Below, one piece after another: positions 8,363 through 17,687 of a DNA stretch of 64,000 bases. A model generated the notes under the pieces. The model saw nothing but the letters and a program-made list of their open reading frames with translations. It was not told the origin of the DNA and did not search any database. Within the stretch, counting starts at the first letter, position 1; each line of letters begins with the position of its first letter. Source of the DNA: Pelagibacterium luteolum (GTDB lineage: Bacteria; Pseudomonadota; Alphaproteobacteria; Rhizobiales; Devosiaceae); NCBI RefSeq assembly GCF_900100665.1, contig NZ_FNCS01000010.1, positions 1 to 64,000 on the forward strand, read 5' to 3'. Position numbers and translations under genes: made by a program.

Positions 8363-9287
8363 TCCAGGCGATCTCCTCATCATCCCGTTCGACGATTGGG
8401 TCAACGATTTCGTACGCGGGTGGCTGGTACCCAATTTCCGCCCCCTGTTCCGCGCGGCTCAGGTCCCGATCACGGTGGTTCTCAACGGGCTGGACAACTT
8501 TTTCAATGCTGTCCCCATGCTGATCACGACCGCCGCTTTTGCGCTGGCCGCGTGGAAATGGGCCGGTCGCGGCATAGCCATATTCACACTGCTCGGCTTT
8601 GCCTTCATCGACATGATCGGCCTCTGGCCGCAGACCATGACAACGCTCGCCATGATCATCACTTCGGTGCTGTTCTGCGCGGTCATTGGCATCCCTGTCG
8701 GCATTCTCTCGGCGCGAAGCAATTTGATGTGGAAGATCGTCAGGCCGGTGCTCGACATCATGCAGACGATTCCGTCCTTCGTTTATCTCGTGCCGATCGT
8801 CATGCTGTTCGGTGTCGGTATGGCGCCGGGCATCATCGCCACGATCATCTTCGCCCTGCCCCCGATCATCCGGTTGACCAATCTGGGCATCCGCAATGTA
8901 CGCGGCGATCTGATCGAAGCGGCGCAGGCCTTCGGCTCGACCGGCTGGCAAATGCTGATCGATCTGCAGATTCCGCTGGCGCTTCGCACCATCATGGCGG
9001 GGCTCAACCAGACCCTGATGCTGGCGCTGTCCATGGTCGTCATCACCGCGCTCATCGGCGCAGGGGGCCTGGGTCTCGTGGTGAACACCGGTCTGGGACG
9101 CCTCGATGTCGGTGGCGCAACCGCAGGTGGCATCGGGATCGTGATCCTCGCCATCGTGCTCGATCGCATCACGCAAGGGCTGGGCGAAAAGAATCCGGCC
9201 AACACCGTGTCCCTGCGCAGCACGCTCTTTAATATCTTCCGCTTCAAGGGCAGCAGCCCTGCAGCGGAGGTCAAAAAGGCGGCCTGA
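8355..9287 (+). CDS. proW: glycine betaine/proline ABC transporter permease
   Basis: 310 residues. The start at 8355 overlaps the end of proV and follows GGAG; the frame is open upstream but runs inside proV. About seven hydrophobic segments are present, with the permease coupling region (RNVRGDLIEAAQAFGSTGWQMLIDLQIPLALRTIMAGLNQ) containing the EAA-type motif. Length and sequence fit ProW/OpuAB. The product should pair with ProV at the inner membrane and receive betaine from ProX. Confidence 0.93.
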   Translation: MFSPGDLLIIPFDDWVNDFVRGWLVPNFRPLFRAAQVPITVVLNGLDNFFNAVPMLITTAAFALAAWKWAGRGIAIFTLLGFAFIDMIGLWPQTMTTLAMIITSVLFCAVIGIPVGILSARSNLMWKIVRPVLDIMQTIPSFVYLVPIVMLFGVGMAPGIIATIIFALPPIIRLTNLGIRNVRGDLIEAAQAFGSTGWQMLIDLQIPLALRTIMAGLNQTLMLALSMVVITALIGAGGLGLVVNTGLGRLDVGGATAGGIGIVILAIVLDRITQGLGEKNPANTVSLRSTLFNIFRFKGSSPAAEVKKAA

Positions 9288-9412
9288 GGCCGTCGTAACG
9301 CATGATGCGGCGCCCATCAGGCGTCGCTTCTATCGCCTGCCAACGTTCGCAGGCTCTCCGCATGGCGGGTTTTCCGTCCATTTGAACGAAAACAAAAGGA
9401 GACAAAGACATC

Positions 9413-10435
9413 ATGTTCAGTCTCAAAAAAACCATTGCAATTCTCGGCACCGCAGCCTTGGCCAGCACCGCTCCAGCGGCCCTGATGGCTCAGGACATGC
9501 CGGGCGAAGGCACCGAAATCATCATGGCGCAGCCCACTTGGGACACCGGCTGGTTTCATACCGAAATCTACAAGCAGCTCTTTGCCGAACTCGGCTATTC
9601 GATGGCCGACACGCTGACGCTCGACAACCCGGCCTTCTATCAGTCGGTTGCTTTCGGTGACGTGACGCTTTGGGTCGATGGCTGGTTTCCACTGCACAAC
9701 ACCTATGAGCCGACTTTCTCGGAAGGCGCTGAAGTCGTCGGTGCAGTCGCCGAAGGTGGCGCGCTCGAAGGCTATCTGGTTGACGCTGCATCGGCTGAAG
9801 AGTTTGGCATCACCTCGCTCGAAGACTTCAAGCGCGATGACGTAAAAGCTGCCTTCGACCGCGATGGCGATGGTCGTGCCGATCTTGTTGCCTGCCCTCC
9901 GGGCTGGGGCTGCGAGATCAACATCGAACATCACCTCGACGCCTATGATCTGCGCGATCACGTGAATCCCATCAAGGCCGGCTATGCCGCTTCGATGGCC
10001 GATGCTGTCGCGGCGTATGAAAGCGGCGAGTCGATCCTGTTCTACACATGGACGCCAAACTGGACCGTCAACGAACTCGTCCCCGGCGAAGACGTTGTCT
10101 GGATCGAAGTTCCGGAAGTCGATCTGCCTGAAGACCTGATGGATCTGGCCGACGCCGCCACCATGGAAGGCATCGAAGGCTGCGTTTCCGACCCGTGCAT
10201 GTTGGGCTTTCCGGCCAATGACATCGTTGCCGTGGCCAACAGCGAATTCCTCGAAGCCAATCCTTCGGCACGCGCCCTGCTTGAAGAAGTCAGCGTTCCG
10301 CTCGCCGACATCTTTGCCCAGAACGCAGCGATGAACGATGGCGACGACGACATCCAGGCCCAGGCCGCTCAGTGGATCGAAGACAATCGCGATGCGGTTG
10401 ACGGCTGGCTGGAAGCGGCTCGCGCCGCTTCGTAA
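9413..10435 (+). CDS. proX: glycine betaine-binding periplasmic protein
   Basis: 340 residues with an N-terminal signal peptide (KKTIAILGTAALAST, predicted cleavage after LMAQ or nearby). The mature protein has the ProX-type ligand residues in QPTWDTGWFHTEIYKQL, VTLWVDGWFPLHNTY and FYTWTPNW, whose tryptophans would form the aromatic cage for quaternary amines. AAAGGAGA precedes the ATG. A strong hairpin 24 bp after the stop ends the operon. Two cysteines in CVSDPC and two in CPPGWGC may form disulfides. Confidence 0.93.
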   Translation: MFSLKKTIAILGTAALASTAPAALMAQDMPGEGTEIIMAQPTWDTGWFHTEIYKQLFAELGYSMADTLTLDNPAFYQSVAFGDVTLWVDGWFPLHNTYEPTFSEGAEVVGAVAEGGALEGYLVDAASAEEFGITSLEDFKRDDVKAAFDRDGDGRADLVACPPGWGCEINIEHHLDAYDLRDHVNPIKAGYAASMADAVAAYESGESILFYTWTPNWTVNELVPGEDVVWIEVPEVDLPEDLMDLADAATMEGIEGCVSDPCMLGFPANDIVAVANSEFLEANPSARALLEEVSVPLADIFAQNAAMNDGDDDIQAQAAQWIEDNRDAVDGWLEAARAAS

Positions 10436-10458
10436 GCCAAACATATCCCAACAATGAT

Positions 10459-10485
10459 AAGGGCCGGTGTTTCGCACCGGCCCTT
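10459..10485. terminator. bidirectional terminator between proX and the dCTP deaminase-like gene
   Basis: Perfect 11-bp stem AAGGGCCGGTG / CACCGGCCCTT with a 5-nt loop, followed by ATTTC on the plus strand. It lies between two convergent genes and could serve both. Confidence 0.85.
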
Positions 10486-10492
10486 ATTTCGT

Positions 10493-11599
10493 TCAGGGAT
10501 AAGCTTTGAAGTGCTTTGATAACTTAAGGCTCTGGGCCTGATAGTTCGAACCCAGCGCCGTGCCATACAATTCGCGCGGACGCTCCGCCATTTTCTCGTA
10601 GATCAGCCGTCCAATCGTCTGCCCGTGCCCGAGCAGGAACGGCACTTCGCGGCTCCGCACTTCAAGCACAGCGCGCGACCCCGTTCCGCCCGCAGCGGAA
10701 TGGCCGAAGCCGGGATCGAAGAACCCGGCATAGTGCACCCGGAACTCACCGACCAACGGATCGAACGGCACCATTTCGGCCGCATAATCGGGCGGCACAT
10801 GGACGCTCTCGCGGCTGACAAGGATGTAGAATTCATCGGGATCAAGGATCAGTTCACCGGACCCGCGATTGACCAGCGGCTCCCAGAAGTCGAGCACGTC
10901 GAGCCCATCTTTCTTATCCACGTCGACGACCGCGGTGTGACGCTTAGAGCGAAAGCCGATCAATCCCGACCGTCCCTCACCGACCAGGTCGATCGACAGC
11001 GAAACGCCTTCGCCAACATCCATATTGGGATCGAAAACCAGCGTCTGTTCAGCGTGGAGCGCCTTGTGCGCCTCGGTATCGAGACGCGCGTCGCCGACGC
11101 GGAACCGCATCTGGGAAAGCCGCGATCCCGTGCGGACCAACACCGGGAAGGTGCGCGGTGAAATCTCAAGATAGAGCCTACCTTCGTAGCCTGCAGGAAC
11201 GATATCAAAGCTGCGCGCGCCGTCGGTGATGACGCGGGTAAAAATGTCGAGACGACCCGTCGAGGATTTGGGGTTGGCCGAAGCGCTCACGTCCTTGGGC
11301 AATTCCAGGCCCTCGAGCAGTGGCACGATATAGACGCAGCCACGCTCCAGCACGGCGCCATCGGTCAGATCGATCTCGTGAAGCATTAAGCTCTCTACCC
11401 GCTCGGCGACCGTCTTGCCGGGGCCGGGTAAAAAGCTCGAGCGCACGCGCAGCGCCTTGGCGCCCAGACGCAGGTCGAGACTGGCGGGCTGGATCTGGTC
11501 GGCATCGAATGCGCGCGGCGTTGAAATCGCACCGGCGTCGGACAAGGCTCTGATCAGTCGGGCCGAAAATATTCCCTTGGGCCAATCCTGGCTCATCAT
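10493..11599 (-). CDS. 2'-deoxycytidine 5'-triphosphate deaminase family protein (double-length)
   Basis: 368 residues from the ATG at 11599 (GGGCGAGGG upstream). The protein carries two dUTPase/DCD-fold halves: residues ~10-175 (QPASLDLRLG, SANPKSSTGRLDIFTRV) and ~190-368 (DPNMDVGEGVSLSIDL, FDPGFG, HGQTIGRLIYEKM). This two-domain form is found mainly in Alphaproteobacteria and is annotated as dCTP deaminase. The expected reaction is dCTP to dUTP plus ammonia, feeding dTMP synthesis. The gene stands alone, convergent with proX and divergent from metZ. Confidence 0.85.
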   Translation of the reverse strand: MMSQDWPKGIFSARLIRALSDAGAISTPRAFDADQIQPASLDLRLGAKALRVRSSFLPGPGKTVAERVESLMLHEIDLTDGAVLERGCVYIVPLLEGLELPKDVSASANPKSSTGRLDIFTRVITDGARSFDIVPAGYEGRLYLEISPRTFPVLVRTGSRLSQMRFRVGDARLDTEAHKALHAEQTLVFDPNMDVGEGVSLSIDLVGEGRSGLIGFRSKRHTAVVDVDKKDGLDVLDFWEPLVNRGSGELILDPDEFYILVSRESVHVPPDYAAEMVPFDPLVGEFRVHYAGFFDPGFGHSAAGGTGSRAVLEVRSREVPFLLGHGQTIGRLIYEKMAERPRELYGTALGSNYQAQSLKLSKHFKAYP

Positions 11600-11720
11600 C
11601 CCTCGCCCTTCCAAACCGGTGCGGTTTTACGCCGCGTTTCCGGTTTGGCTTAGCAATTGATGTCATTGACGCCAAGCGCCATTTGGCAGTAAGTCAGAGT
11701 TGACTACGGCTTATGTCGGA

Positions 11721-11780
11721 GTTGGTGGTGATTTGGCCGGTCCGATTGCAGGCCACCTTAAACTTGCTGCTAAAGAGACC
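11721..11780 (+). promoter_or_regulatory. SAM-II riboswitch upstream of metZ
   Basis: The stem GGTGG / CCACC encloses TGATTTGGCCG, then GATTGCAGG, and is followed by TTAAAC and TGCTAAAG. These are the conserved blocks and order of the SAM-II (metA) aptamer, an H-type pseudoknot common in Alphaproteobacteria before methionine genes. SAM binding should reduce metZ expression. Confidence 0.85.
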
Positions 11781-11787
11781 CGTTCGC

Positions 11788-11818
11788 ACCGGCCGCATAT
11801 CGCGCGCCGGTTTTTTTG
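11788..11818 (+). terminator. intrinsic terminator downstream of the SAM-II aptamer
   Basis: ACCGGC pairs with GCCGGT, extended by CGC/GCG, followed directly by seven T residues. It lies 8 nt after the aptamer and 17 bp before the metZ start, so control here is probably by premature termination. It could instead be an upstream unit's terminator, but no such gene is seen. Confidence 0.75.
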
Positions 11819-11834
11819 TTTTCGAGGTACCGTC

Positions 11835-13043
11835 ATGGCTGACAAGTCCAGCAATCCGCTCTCAGATCCCAAGCGCCGCAAGGCGCAGACGATGCTGGTG
11901 CATGGCGGCATGGAACGCAGCCAGCACGGGGAAACCTCCGAAGCGATCTTTTTCAATTCCGGCTTCGTCTATCCGACATCGGGCGCCGCAGAAGCGCGCT
12001 TCAAGGGCGAAGAGCCCGGCCACATCTATTCGCGCTTTTCCAACCCCACGGTCGAAATGTTCCAGCAGCGCGCTGCCCTGCTCGAAGGCGCCGAGGCGGC
12101 GCGCGGGACGGCAACCGGCATGGCCGCTGTCACCACCGCCATCATGAGCCAGGTCAAAGCCGGCGACCATATCGTTGCGGCCCGTGCTCTGTTTGGCGGC
12201 TGTCGTTTTGTGGTCGAGACCTATATGCCGCGCTGGGGCGTGGAGTCGACGCTGGTCGATGGCCGTGATCCCGAAAACTTCGCCCGTGCAATGAAGCCCA
12301 ACACCAAGGTCGTGTTCGTCGAGACCCCGACCAACCCGACGCTGGAGCTTGTCGACCTCAAGGCCGTCGCCGACATCGCGCATGCGCATGGCGCCGTCCT
12401 TATCGTGGACAACGTCTTCTCCACCCCTATCTGGCAAAAGCCCCTCGAACTCGGCGCCGATCTCGTCACCTATTCGGCGACCAAGCACATGGACGGCCAA
12501 GGCCGTGCACTGGGTGGTGTGATCCTTGGAAGCCAGGAGCTGATCGGTGGCGATGTCCACACCATAATCCGTCAGACCGGCCCCTCGATGAGCCCGTTCA
12601 ACGCCTGGGTGCTGCTTAAGGGCCTCGAAACCCTATCGATCCGCGTCAAGGCGATGACCGAGAGCGCCGGCAAGATCGCCGACTTTCTCGCCGATCATCC
12701 CAAGATCGAGATGCTGTCCTACCCCCATCACGCAAGCCATCCGCAATATGATCTGGCCAAGCGCCAGATGAGCGGCGGCTCGACACTGGTCGCCTTCACG
12801 CCCAAGGGCGGCAAGGCCGCAGCCTTCCGTCTGGCCGATGCGCTCGCGCTCATCGCGATCTCGAACAATCTGGGCGACGCCAAATCCATCATCTCGCACC
12901 CGGCGACGACGACGCATCAGCGTTTCACCGACGCCGAACGGGCAGAAATGGATATCACGGAGGGTCTCTTGCGTCTTTCGGTGGGCCTCGAAGACGCCGA
13001 CGATCTGCTCGCAGACCTTTCGTTCGCGCTCGATCAAGTCTAA
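11835..13043 (+). CDS. metZ: O-succinylhomoserine sulfhydrylase
   Basis: 402 residues from the ATG at 11835, with GAGG upstream; the frame is open farther left only through the riboswitch. It is a Cys/Met-metabolism PLP enzyme: YSRFSNPT at 65-72, the cofactor aspartate in DNVFSTP, and the PLP lysine K217 in YSATKHMDGQGR. KHMDGQGR and the alphaproteobacterial context favour O-succinylhomoserine sulfhydrylase over cystathionine gamma-synthase. It converts O-succinylhomoserine and sulfide to homocysteine. SAM-II control is consistent. Confidence 0.92.
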   Translation: MADKSSNPLSDPKRRKAQTMLVHGGMERSQHGETSEAIFFNSGFVYPTSGAAEARFKGEEPGHIYSRFSNPTVEMFQQRAALLEGAEAARGTATGMAAVTTAIMSQVKAGDHIVAARALFGGCRFVVETYMPRWGVESTLVDGRDPENFARAMKPNTKVVFVETPTNPTLELVDLKAVADIAHAHGAVLIVDNVFSTPIWQKPLELGADLVTYSATKHMDGQGRALGGVILGSQELIGGDVHTIIRQTGPSMSPFNAWVLLKGLETLSIRVKAMTESAGKIADFLADHPKIEMLSYPHHASHPQYDLAKRQMSGGSTLVAFTPKGGKAAAFRLADALALIAISNNLGDAKSIISHPATTTHQRFTDAERAEMDITEGLLRLSVGLEDADDLLADLSFALDQV

Positions 13044-13082
13044 CGTCGCGACACAGCAAAGGTCGGGGCCCGCTAGCCGAGC

Positions 13083-14528
13083 ATGGATTTTCGCACGATC
13101 TCTTCGGTCATCGGGGCCCTTGTCGGCGCTTTGGGGCTGGCCATGCTGTTGCCGGCTCTTGCCGATCTGGTGGCGGGACACGAGGACTGGCTGGTTTTTG
13201 TATCGGCCTCGTTGATCACCACGATTTTCGGCGCCGGACTTTGGGCCGCTTCGGCTGGCGGCAAGTCCGACCTCAATCTCCGCCAGGCCTTCCTGATGAC
13301 CGTGCTCATCTGGGTCGTCCTGACGATGTTTGGAGCCCTGCCGCTCTATATGTCGGGCCTCGGCCTGAGCGTCACCGACGCGATGTTCGAGGCGATGTCA
13401 GGCATTACCACCACCGGCGCTACGGTCATCACTACGCTCGATGAGTCACCCCCCGGCATCCTGCTCTGGCGCGGTCTGTTGCAATGGTTCGGGGGCCTTG
13501 GCGTCGTGGTCATGGCCATCGCTGTCCTGCCCATGTTGCGGATCGGCGGCATGCAGATGTTCAAGGCCGAAGCCTTCGAGACGCCCGACAAGATTTTTCC
13601 CGCCGCGGCCCAGATCGCTTCGGCAATGATCATTGTCTATTGCGTGCTGACCTTTGCCTGCGCGGTCGCCTATTGGGTCGCCGGCATGGGCGCCTTCGAT
13701 GCCATCGTCCACGCGCTTTCGACGGTTGCGACGGGGGGATTTTCTACGCGCGACGCCTCGCTTGGGGCCTTCGACCAACCGGCCATTCACTACATCGCCG
13801 TAGTCTTCATGATCCTGGGTGCCCTGCCCTTCGTTCTTTACGTCGGAGCCGTGCGTGGAAGCTTCAAACCTCTGTTCAGGGATTCCCAGGTGCGGGTGTA
13901 CCTGTTCATCATCGCCGCAGCCGCCCTCACCATGGCCCTCATCCAGATCGTTGGCGATGTCGCCCAAGGCGAGACGGCGTTCCGGCAGGGGCTTTTTACA
14001 GTCGTCTCGATCATCAGCGGCAGCGGGTTCGGCATTGCCGATTTCTCGAATTGGGGCCCACTCGCCGTCGCAATATTTTTCGTCCTGATGTTTATCGGCG
14101 GCTGCACGGGCTCGACCTCGTGCGGCATCAAGATCTTCCGCTTCCAGGTCCTTGCGCGCGACCTCTACCAACACATCAGGCAGATCGTTTTCCCGTCGAT
14201 GGTCTATGTGAAGCGCTATAACGGCCGTCCATTGCCCGACAGCGTTTCGACCTCGGTGCAAAGTTTCGTCTTTGTCTTTTTCTCAAGTTTTCTCATCCTC
14301 GCCGTACTGCTCTCGTTTTCCGGGCTCGAGCCGATCGATGCGCTCGGCGCAGCGGCGACCTCCATTTCCAATGTCGGACCGGGCCTCAGCCCCGAACTGG
14401 GACCTGCGGGCAGCTTTGCCAATCTCAACGATGCCTCGAAATGGCTGATGACCATCGGCATGCTAGTGGGAAGGCTCGAGGTTATGATGATCCTCGTCCT
14501 GCTGACCCCGCGCTTCTGGCGCGCCTGA
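13083..14528 (+). CDS. trkH: TrkH/KtrB-family potassium uptake protein
   Basis: 481 residues, strongly hydrophobic. Four pore-loop-like repeats are visible: SGITTTGATV, STVATGGFST, ISGSGFGIAD and SISNVGPG. GGCTGSTSCGIKIFRF matches the conserved block before the third repeat. This is the K+-translocating subunit and normally needs a TrkA/KtrA RCK partner, not present nearby. It begins 39 bp after metZ, but the functions are unrelated. The start has only a weak purine stretch upstream. Confidence 0.9.
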   Translation: MDFRTISSVIGALVGALGLAMLLPALADLVAGHEDWLVFVSASLITTIFGAGLWAASAGGKSDLNLRQAFLMTVLIWVVLTMFGALPLYMSGLGLSVTDAMFEAMSGITTTGATVITTLDESPPGILLWRGLLQWFGGLGVVVMAIAVLPMLRIGGMQMFKAEAFETPDKIFPAAAQIASAMIIVYCVLTFACAVAYWVAGMGAFDAIVHALSTVATGGFSTRDASLGAFDQPAIHYIAVVFMILGALPFVLYVGAVRGSFKPLFRDSQVRVYLFIIAAAALTMALIQIVGDVAQGETAFRQGLFTVVSIISGSGFGIADFSNWGPLAVAIFFVLMFIGGCTGSTSCGIKIFRFQVLARDLYQHIRQIVFPSMVYVKRYNGRPLPDSVSTSVQSFVFVFFSSFLILAVLLSFSGLEPIDALGAAATSISNVGPGLSPELGPAGSFANLNDASKWLMTIGMLVGRLEVMMILVLLTPRFWRA

Positions 14529-17500
14529 TCATTCCGCTGGAGCGGATGGCGGGCTTTCGTGATGCCGTCCGGCGATCATCTCTCGAAATGTCGGCGCGTT
14601 GGGCGTGAGGAACAGCCAACGCATCATTGCCCCGATATCGGCGCCGATACCCAAAATTGCGGGCACCAGAAACAGCACAAGCACCGTCGCAACCGCAAGG
14701 CCCGAAACAATCGTCAGCGCCATGGGTATGAGCATCTGGGCGACCATGCTTTGCTCGAAGACCAGCGGCAACAGCCCGCCGATGGTTGTGGCAGAGGTCA
14801 GGATCACCGCGCGCAGCCGATCCTTGGACGCACCGATTGCCGCCGCACGCAAGCCTTCCCCATCGTCGCGCCGCTCGTTCATGCGCGAAATCAAGACGAT
14901 CGATGCGTTGACCAGAATACCCGCCAGCCCAAGCATCCCCATCAGCGATATGATCGTGAGATTATGGCCGAACAGATAATGCCCCCAAATGGCCCCGGCC
15001 AGGCCGAACGGGATGATCGCCATCACCGCGAGCGGCGTGAAATAGGCGGCAAATATCCACGCAATGATGATGTACATCACGGCCAGCGCCAGGATCATTC
15101 CGAGCCCGAGATCGGCGAACGCCGCATTCTGTTCCGCCTCGCGCCCACCCAGTTCATAGGAAATGCCGTATCGGTTGACGATCTGGGGAAGATAGTCGGC
15201 CTCGAGGCGAGACAGGACTTCGGCATGGTCCACGTCCTCAGCCACATTGGCGCGCACCGACACCGCCGTGCGGCCCTCTTCGCGCGCGATGAACGCAAAA
15301 CCCTGACGTTCCGAGAAAGTGACGATCGAGGATAGCGGCACATACTGCCCGTCGGGCGCGCGCACCCACATGTCGCGCAACGCAGAGGAACCTGTCGCCT
15401 CGGCATTGCGCCCGAGCCGCACGGTGATCTCGTCGTCCTGGGCTGCGATCGTTTGGACGTTGCGACCCTCGAACGCCGCCCGGATCTGTGTGCCCAATGC
15501 ATTGAGATCGAAGCCGAGCGCCGCGCCGCGGGCATTGATCTCCATGATCAGCTCCGGGCTGCCGTAAAACAGCGTATCCATGGCTGAATCGACCTCGTCG
15601 AACCCTTCAAGCACGTCCTGAAGATCCTCCGATGCCTGCTTGAGCGTGGCTGCGTCCGAGCCGACAAACCGGATGTCGAGTGCAGAACCCTGCGGCCCGC
15701 CGCGGAACTCGCGAATACCGATGCTTTCGACCCCCGCCACCGTTGGCAGATTGTCACGCAATGCCTGTGTGATGTCTGCCGTACGGACCGAGCGGGCTTC
15801 GGCAGGCGTAAGATAGACGTTGAAGTTCGCGCGCCCCTCTTCGAGATCGAGATTGGCATAGGTCGTAACGATCAGCAGTTCACCATTTGGGGTAAGGCTG
15901 GTTTCGAGCTCGGACACGGCGCGCTCTATGTCCTGGATGATGGCAGCCATTTCCGATTGCGGCGTACCGGCCTGGAACTGGGCGGATACGTTGAAACTTT
16001 CGGCTTCAGAAGTGGGAAAGAACTCGAACCGCAATTGGCCCGACGCATAGAGCCCCACTCCGCCGATGGTGATCGCCAGCGCGATCGCAGCCGTCACACA
16101 GCGCCAGGAATAGGACAGCTCCGCAAGCGCGCCGAACATCTTGTCGCGGAAGAAATCGAAGCCACCGTCAAATGTACGGCGGAACCAACCTGGTCGCCTG
16201 CGCTGGCGCGGCAGGGCGTGAGACAAATGGCCCGGCAGGATAAAAAAGCACTCGATAAGACTCGCGATCAGCACTGCCACGACAACGACCGGCAATGGGG
16301 ACATGATCTGCCCCACGACGTCTCCCACCAGCCAGATCGGCGCAAACGCGGCAATCGTGGTCAACGCCGAGGCAATGACCGGCGCGCCCATGCGCCCTGC
16401 GGCCTGGATCGCCGCCTCGGATCGCGAGAGCCCCTGCTGATAAAGCGTCGCTGTGTGTTCGCCCACCACGATGGCATCGTCGACGATGATGCCGAGCACC
16501 ATCATCAGCGCAAACATCGATATCATGTCGAGCGTGAGGCCCATCAGATACATGGCACCCAATGTGCCCATGATCGCGATCGGAATGCCCGCCGCAACCC
16601 AAATGGCAATCCGGCCATCGAGAAACAGAAACAGCACGCCGAGCACCAGAAGGAAGCCGGCAACCCCATTGGCGATCAGAAGGCCCAATCGCTGATTGAC
16701 CTGTTCGGCGGCGGCATCGAAAACCACGGCGTTGAGCGATGGTGGCAGGGTCGGCTGCAGCGCCGCGACGTAATCCTGTACGGCCTGATACGTAGTCACC
16801 GTATCGGCGCTCGCAGCGCGCGACACCTGCAGCTTGATGGCGGGTTCGCCGCGCATATAGCCCAGCGGAGTATCGGGATCGAACGTATCGGTGACGGTCG
16901 CGACATCGCCAAACGTCAGCCGCTGGCCGGTTGCCGATGAAATGATCTCGGTTTCCGATATCTGCCTCGCCGACAATTGCTGAGCTGAAGCACGAATTTG
17001 CGCATCGAAATCCCCGCTCAGCGATCCCGAGGGCTGGTCGGAGAAATTGGGCGTCAGCGCTGCCGAAAGATCGTCTAGGGTCAGGCCGAGCTGGCGCAAT
17101 TTGGCGTCGTCGACTTCGATCAGCAACTGGCGATCGCGGTAGCCGGTAAATTCGACACGATCGACGCCGGCGGAAAGCAAGCCGTCGCGAATTTCACGCG
17201 CGTATCGGCGCAGAGCCTCTTCAGGGAATGGACCGGAGATCGCGATCGCCGCCACCGGATCGAAGAACCGCTGCGCCGAAACAGTCGGTGTTCCCGCCGC
17301 TTCCGGCAAACCGCTCACCGACGATACTGCCGTCTGCACTTGCCGCTCGGCGGTCTGAAGATCGACCGTCCGTTCGAACCCCAGCGTCACGGTCGCCCGC
17401 CCCTCCCGGGCAAACGACCCCATGGAGTTGACCCCTTCAAGGGTCTGCACCGCAGGCTCTATAATCTGTAAGATATTACGCTCGACGTCCTCGGCGGACG

Positions 17501-17684
17501 CCCCACTCCAGGTGACATTCACCTGGACGGTGCGCGTCTCCGTGTTGGGCATGAGCTGGCGGTTGAGATTTTCCAGACCCCACCACCCGAACAGGACGAA
17601 CAGGATCATAAAGAGGTTCGCGGCGTTGCGGTGCCGCACGAACGCGGCGATAACGCCCGAGGAAGCCCTAACGGAGGGACGCAT
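14529..17684 (-). CDS. RND efflux permease (HAE1/AcrB-like)
   Basis: 1051 residues, normal length. An N-terminal helix (MILFVLFGWW) is followed by a large periplasmic domain, a helix bundle with D402/D403 in LGIIVDDAIVVGEH for proton relay, a second periplasmic domain, and a C-terminal bundle. The TM10 region reads GLAGILVNASIVLISRMNE, without the lysine AcrB has there; this suits the more divergent pumps of this type. It starts 3 bp after the adaptor stop with GGGGGG before the ATG. Substrate unknown. Confidence 0.92.
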   Translation of the reverse strand: MRPSVRASSGVIAAFVRHRNAANLFMILFVLFGWWGLENLNRQLMPNTETRTVQVNVTWSGASAEDVERNILQIIEPAVQTLEGVNSMGSFAREGRATVTLGFERTVDLQTAERQVQTAVSSVSGLPEAAGTPTVSAQRFFDPVAAIAISGPFPEEALRRYAREIRDGLLSAGVDRVEFTGYRDRQLLIEVDDAKLRQLGLTLDDLSAALTPNFSDQPSGSLSGDFDAQIRASAQQLSARQISETEIISSATGQRLTFGDVATVTDTFDPDTPLGYMRGEPAIKLQVSRAASADTVTTYQAVQDYVAALQPTLPPSLNAVVFDAAAEQVNQRLGLLIANGVAGFLLVLGVLFLFLDGRIAIWVAAGIPIAIMGTLGAMYLMGLTLDMISMFALMMVLGIIVDDAIVVGEHTATLYQQGLSRSEAAIQAAGRMGAPVIASALTTIAAFAPIWLVGDVVGQIMSPLPVVVVAVLIASLIECFFILPGHLSHALPRQRRRPGWFRRTFDGGFDFFRDKMFGALAELSYSWRCVTAAIALAITIGGVGLYASGQLRFEFFPTSEAESFNVSAQFQAGTPQSEMAAIIQDIERAVSELETSLTPNGELLIVTTYANLDLEEGRANFNVYLTPAEARSVRTADITQALRDNLPTVAGVESIGIREFRGGPQGSALDIRFVGSDAATLKQASEDLQDVLEGFDEVDSAMDTLFYGSPELIMEINARGAALGFDLNALGTQIRAAFEGRNVQTIAAQDDEITVRLGRNAEATGSSALRDMWVRAPDGQYVPLSSIVTFSERQGFAFIAREEGRTAVSVRANVAEDVDHAEVLSRLEADYLPQIVNRYGISYELGGREAEQNAAFADLGLGMILALAVMYIIIAWIFAAYFTPLAVMAIIPFGLAGAIWGHYLFGHNLTIISLMGMLGLAGILVNASIVLISRMNERRDDGEGLRAAAIGASKDRLRAVILTSATTIGGLLPLVFEQSMVAQMLIPMALTIVSGLAVATVLVLFLVPAILGIGADIGAMMRWLFLTPNAPTFREMIAGRHHESPPSAPAE

Positions 17685-17687
17685 CGA

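Noticed and set aside
8229-9317. A 362-codon minus-strand open frame
   Set aside because: Antisense to proW; composition dominated by Asp, His and Arg, with no motif.
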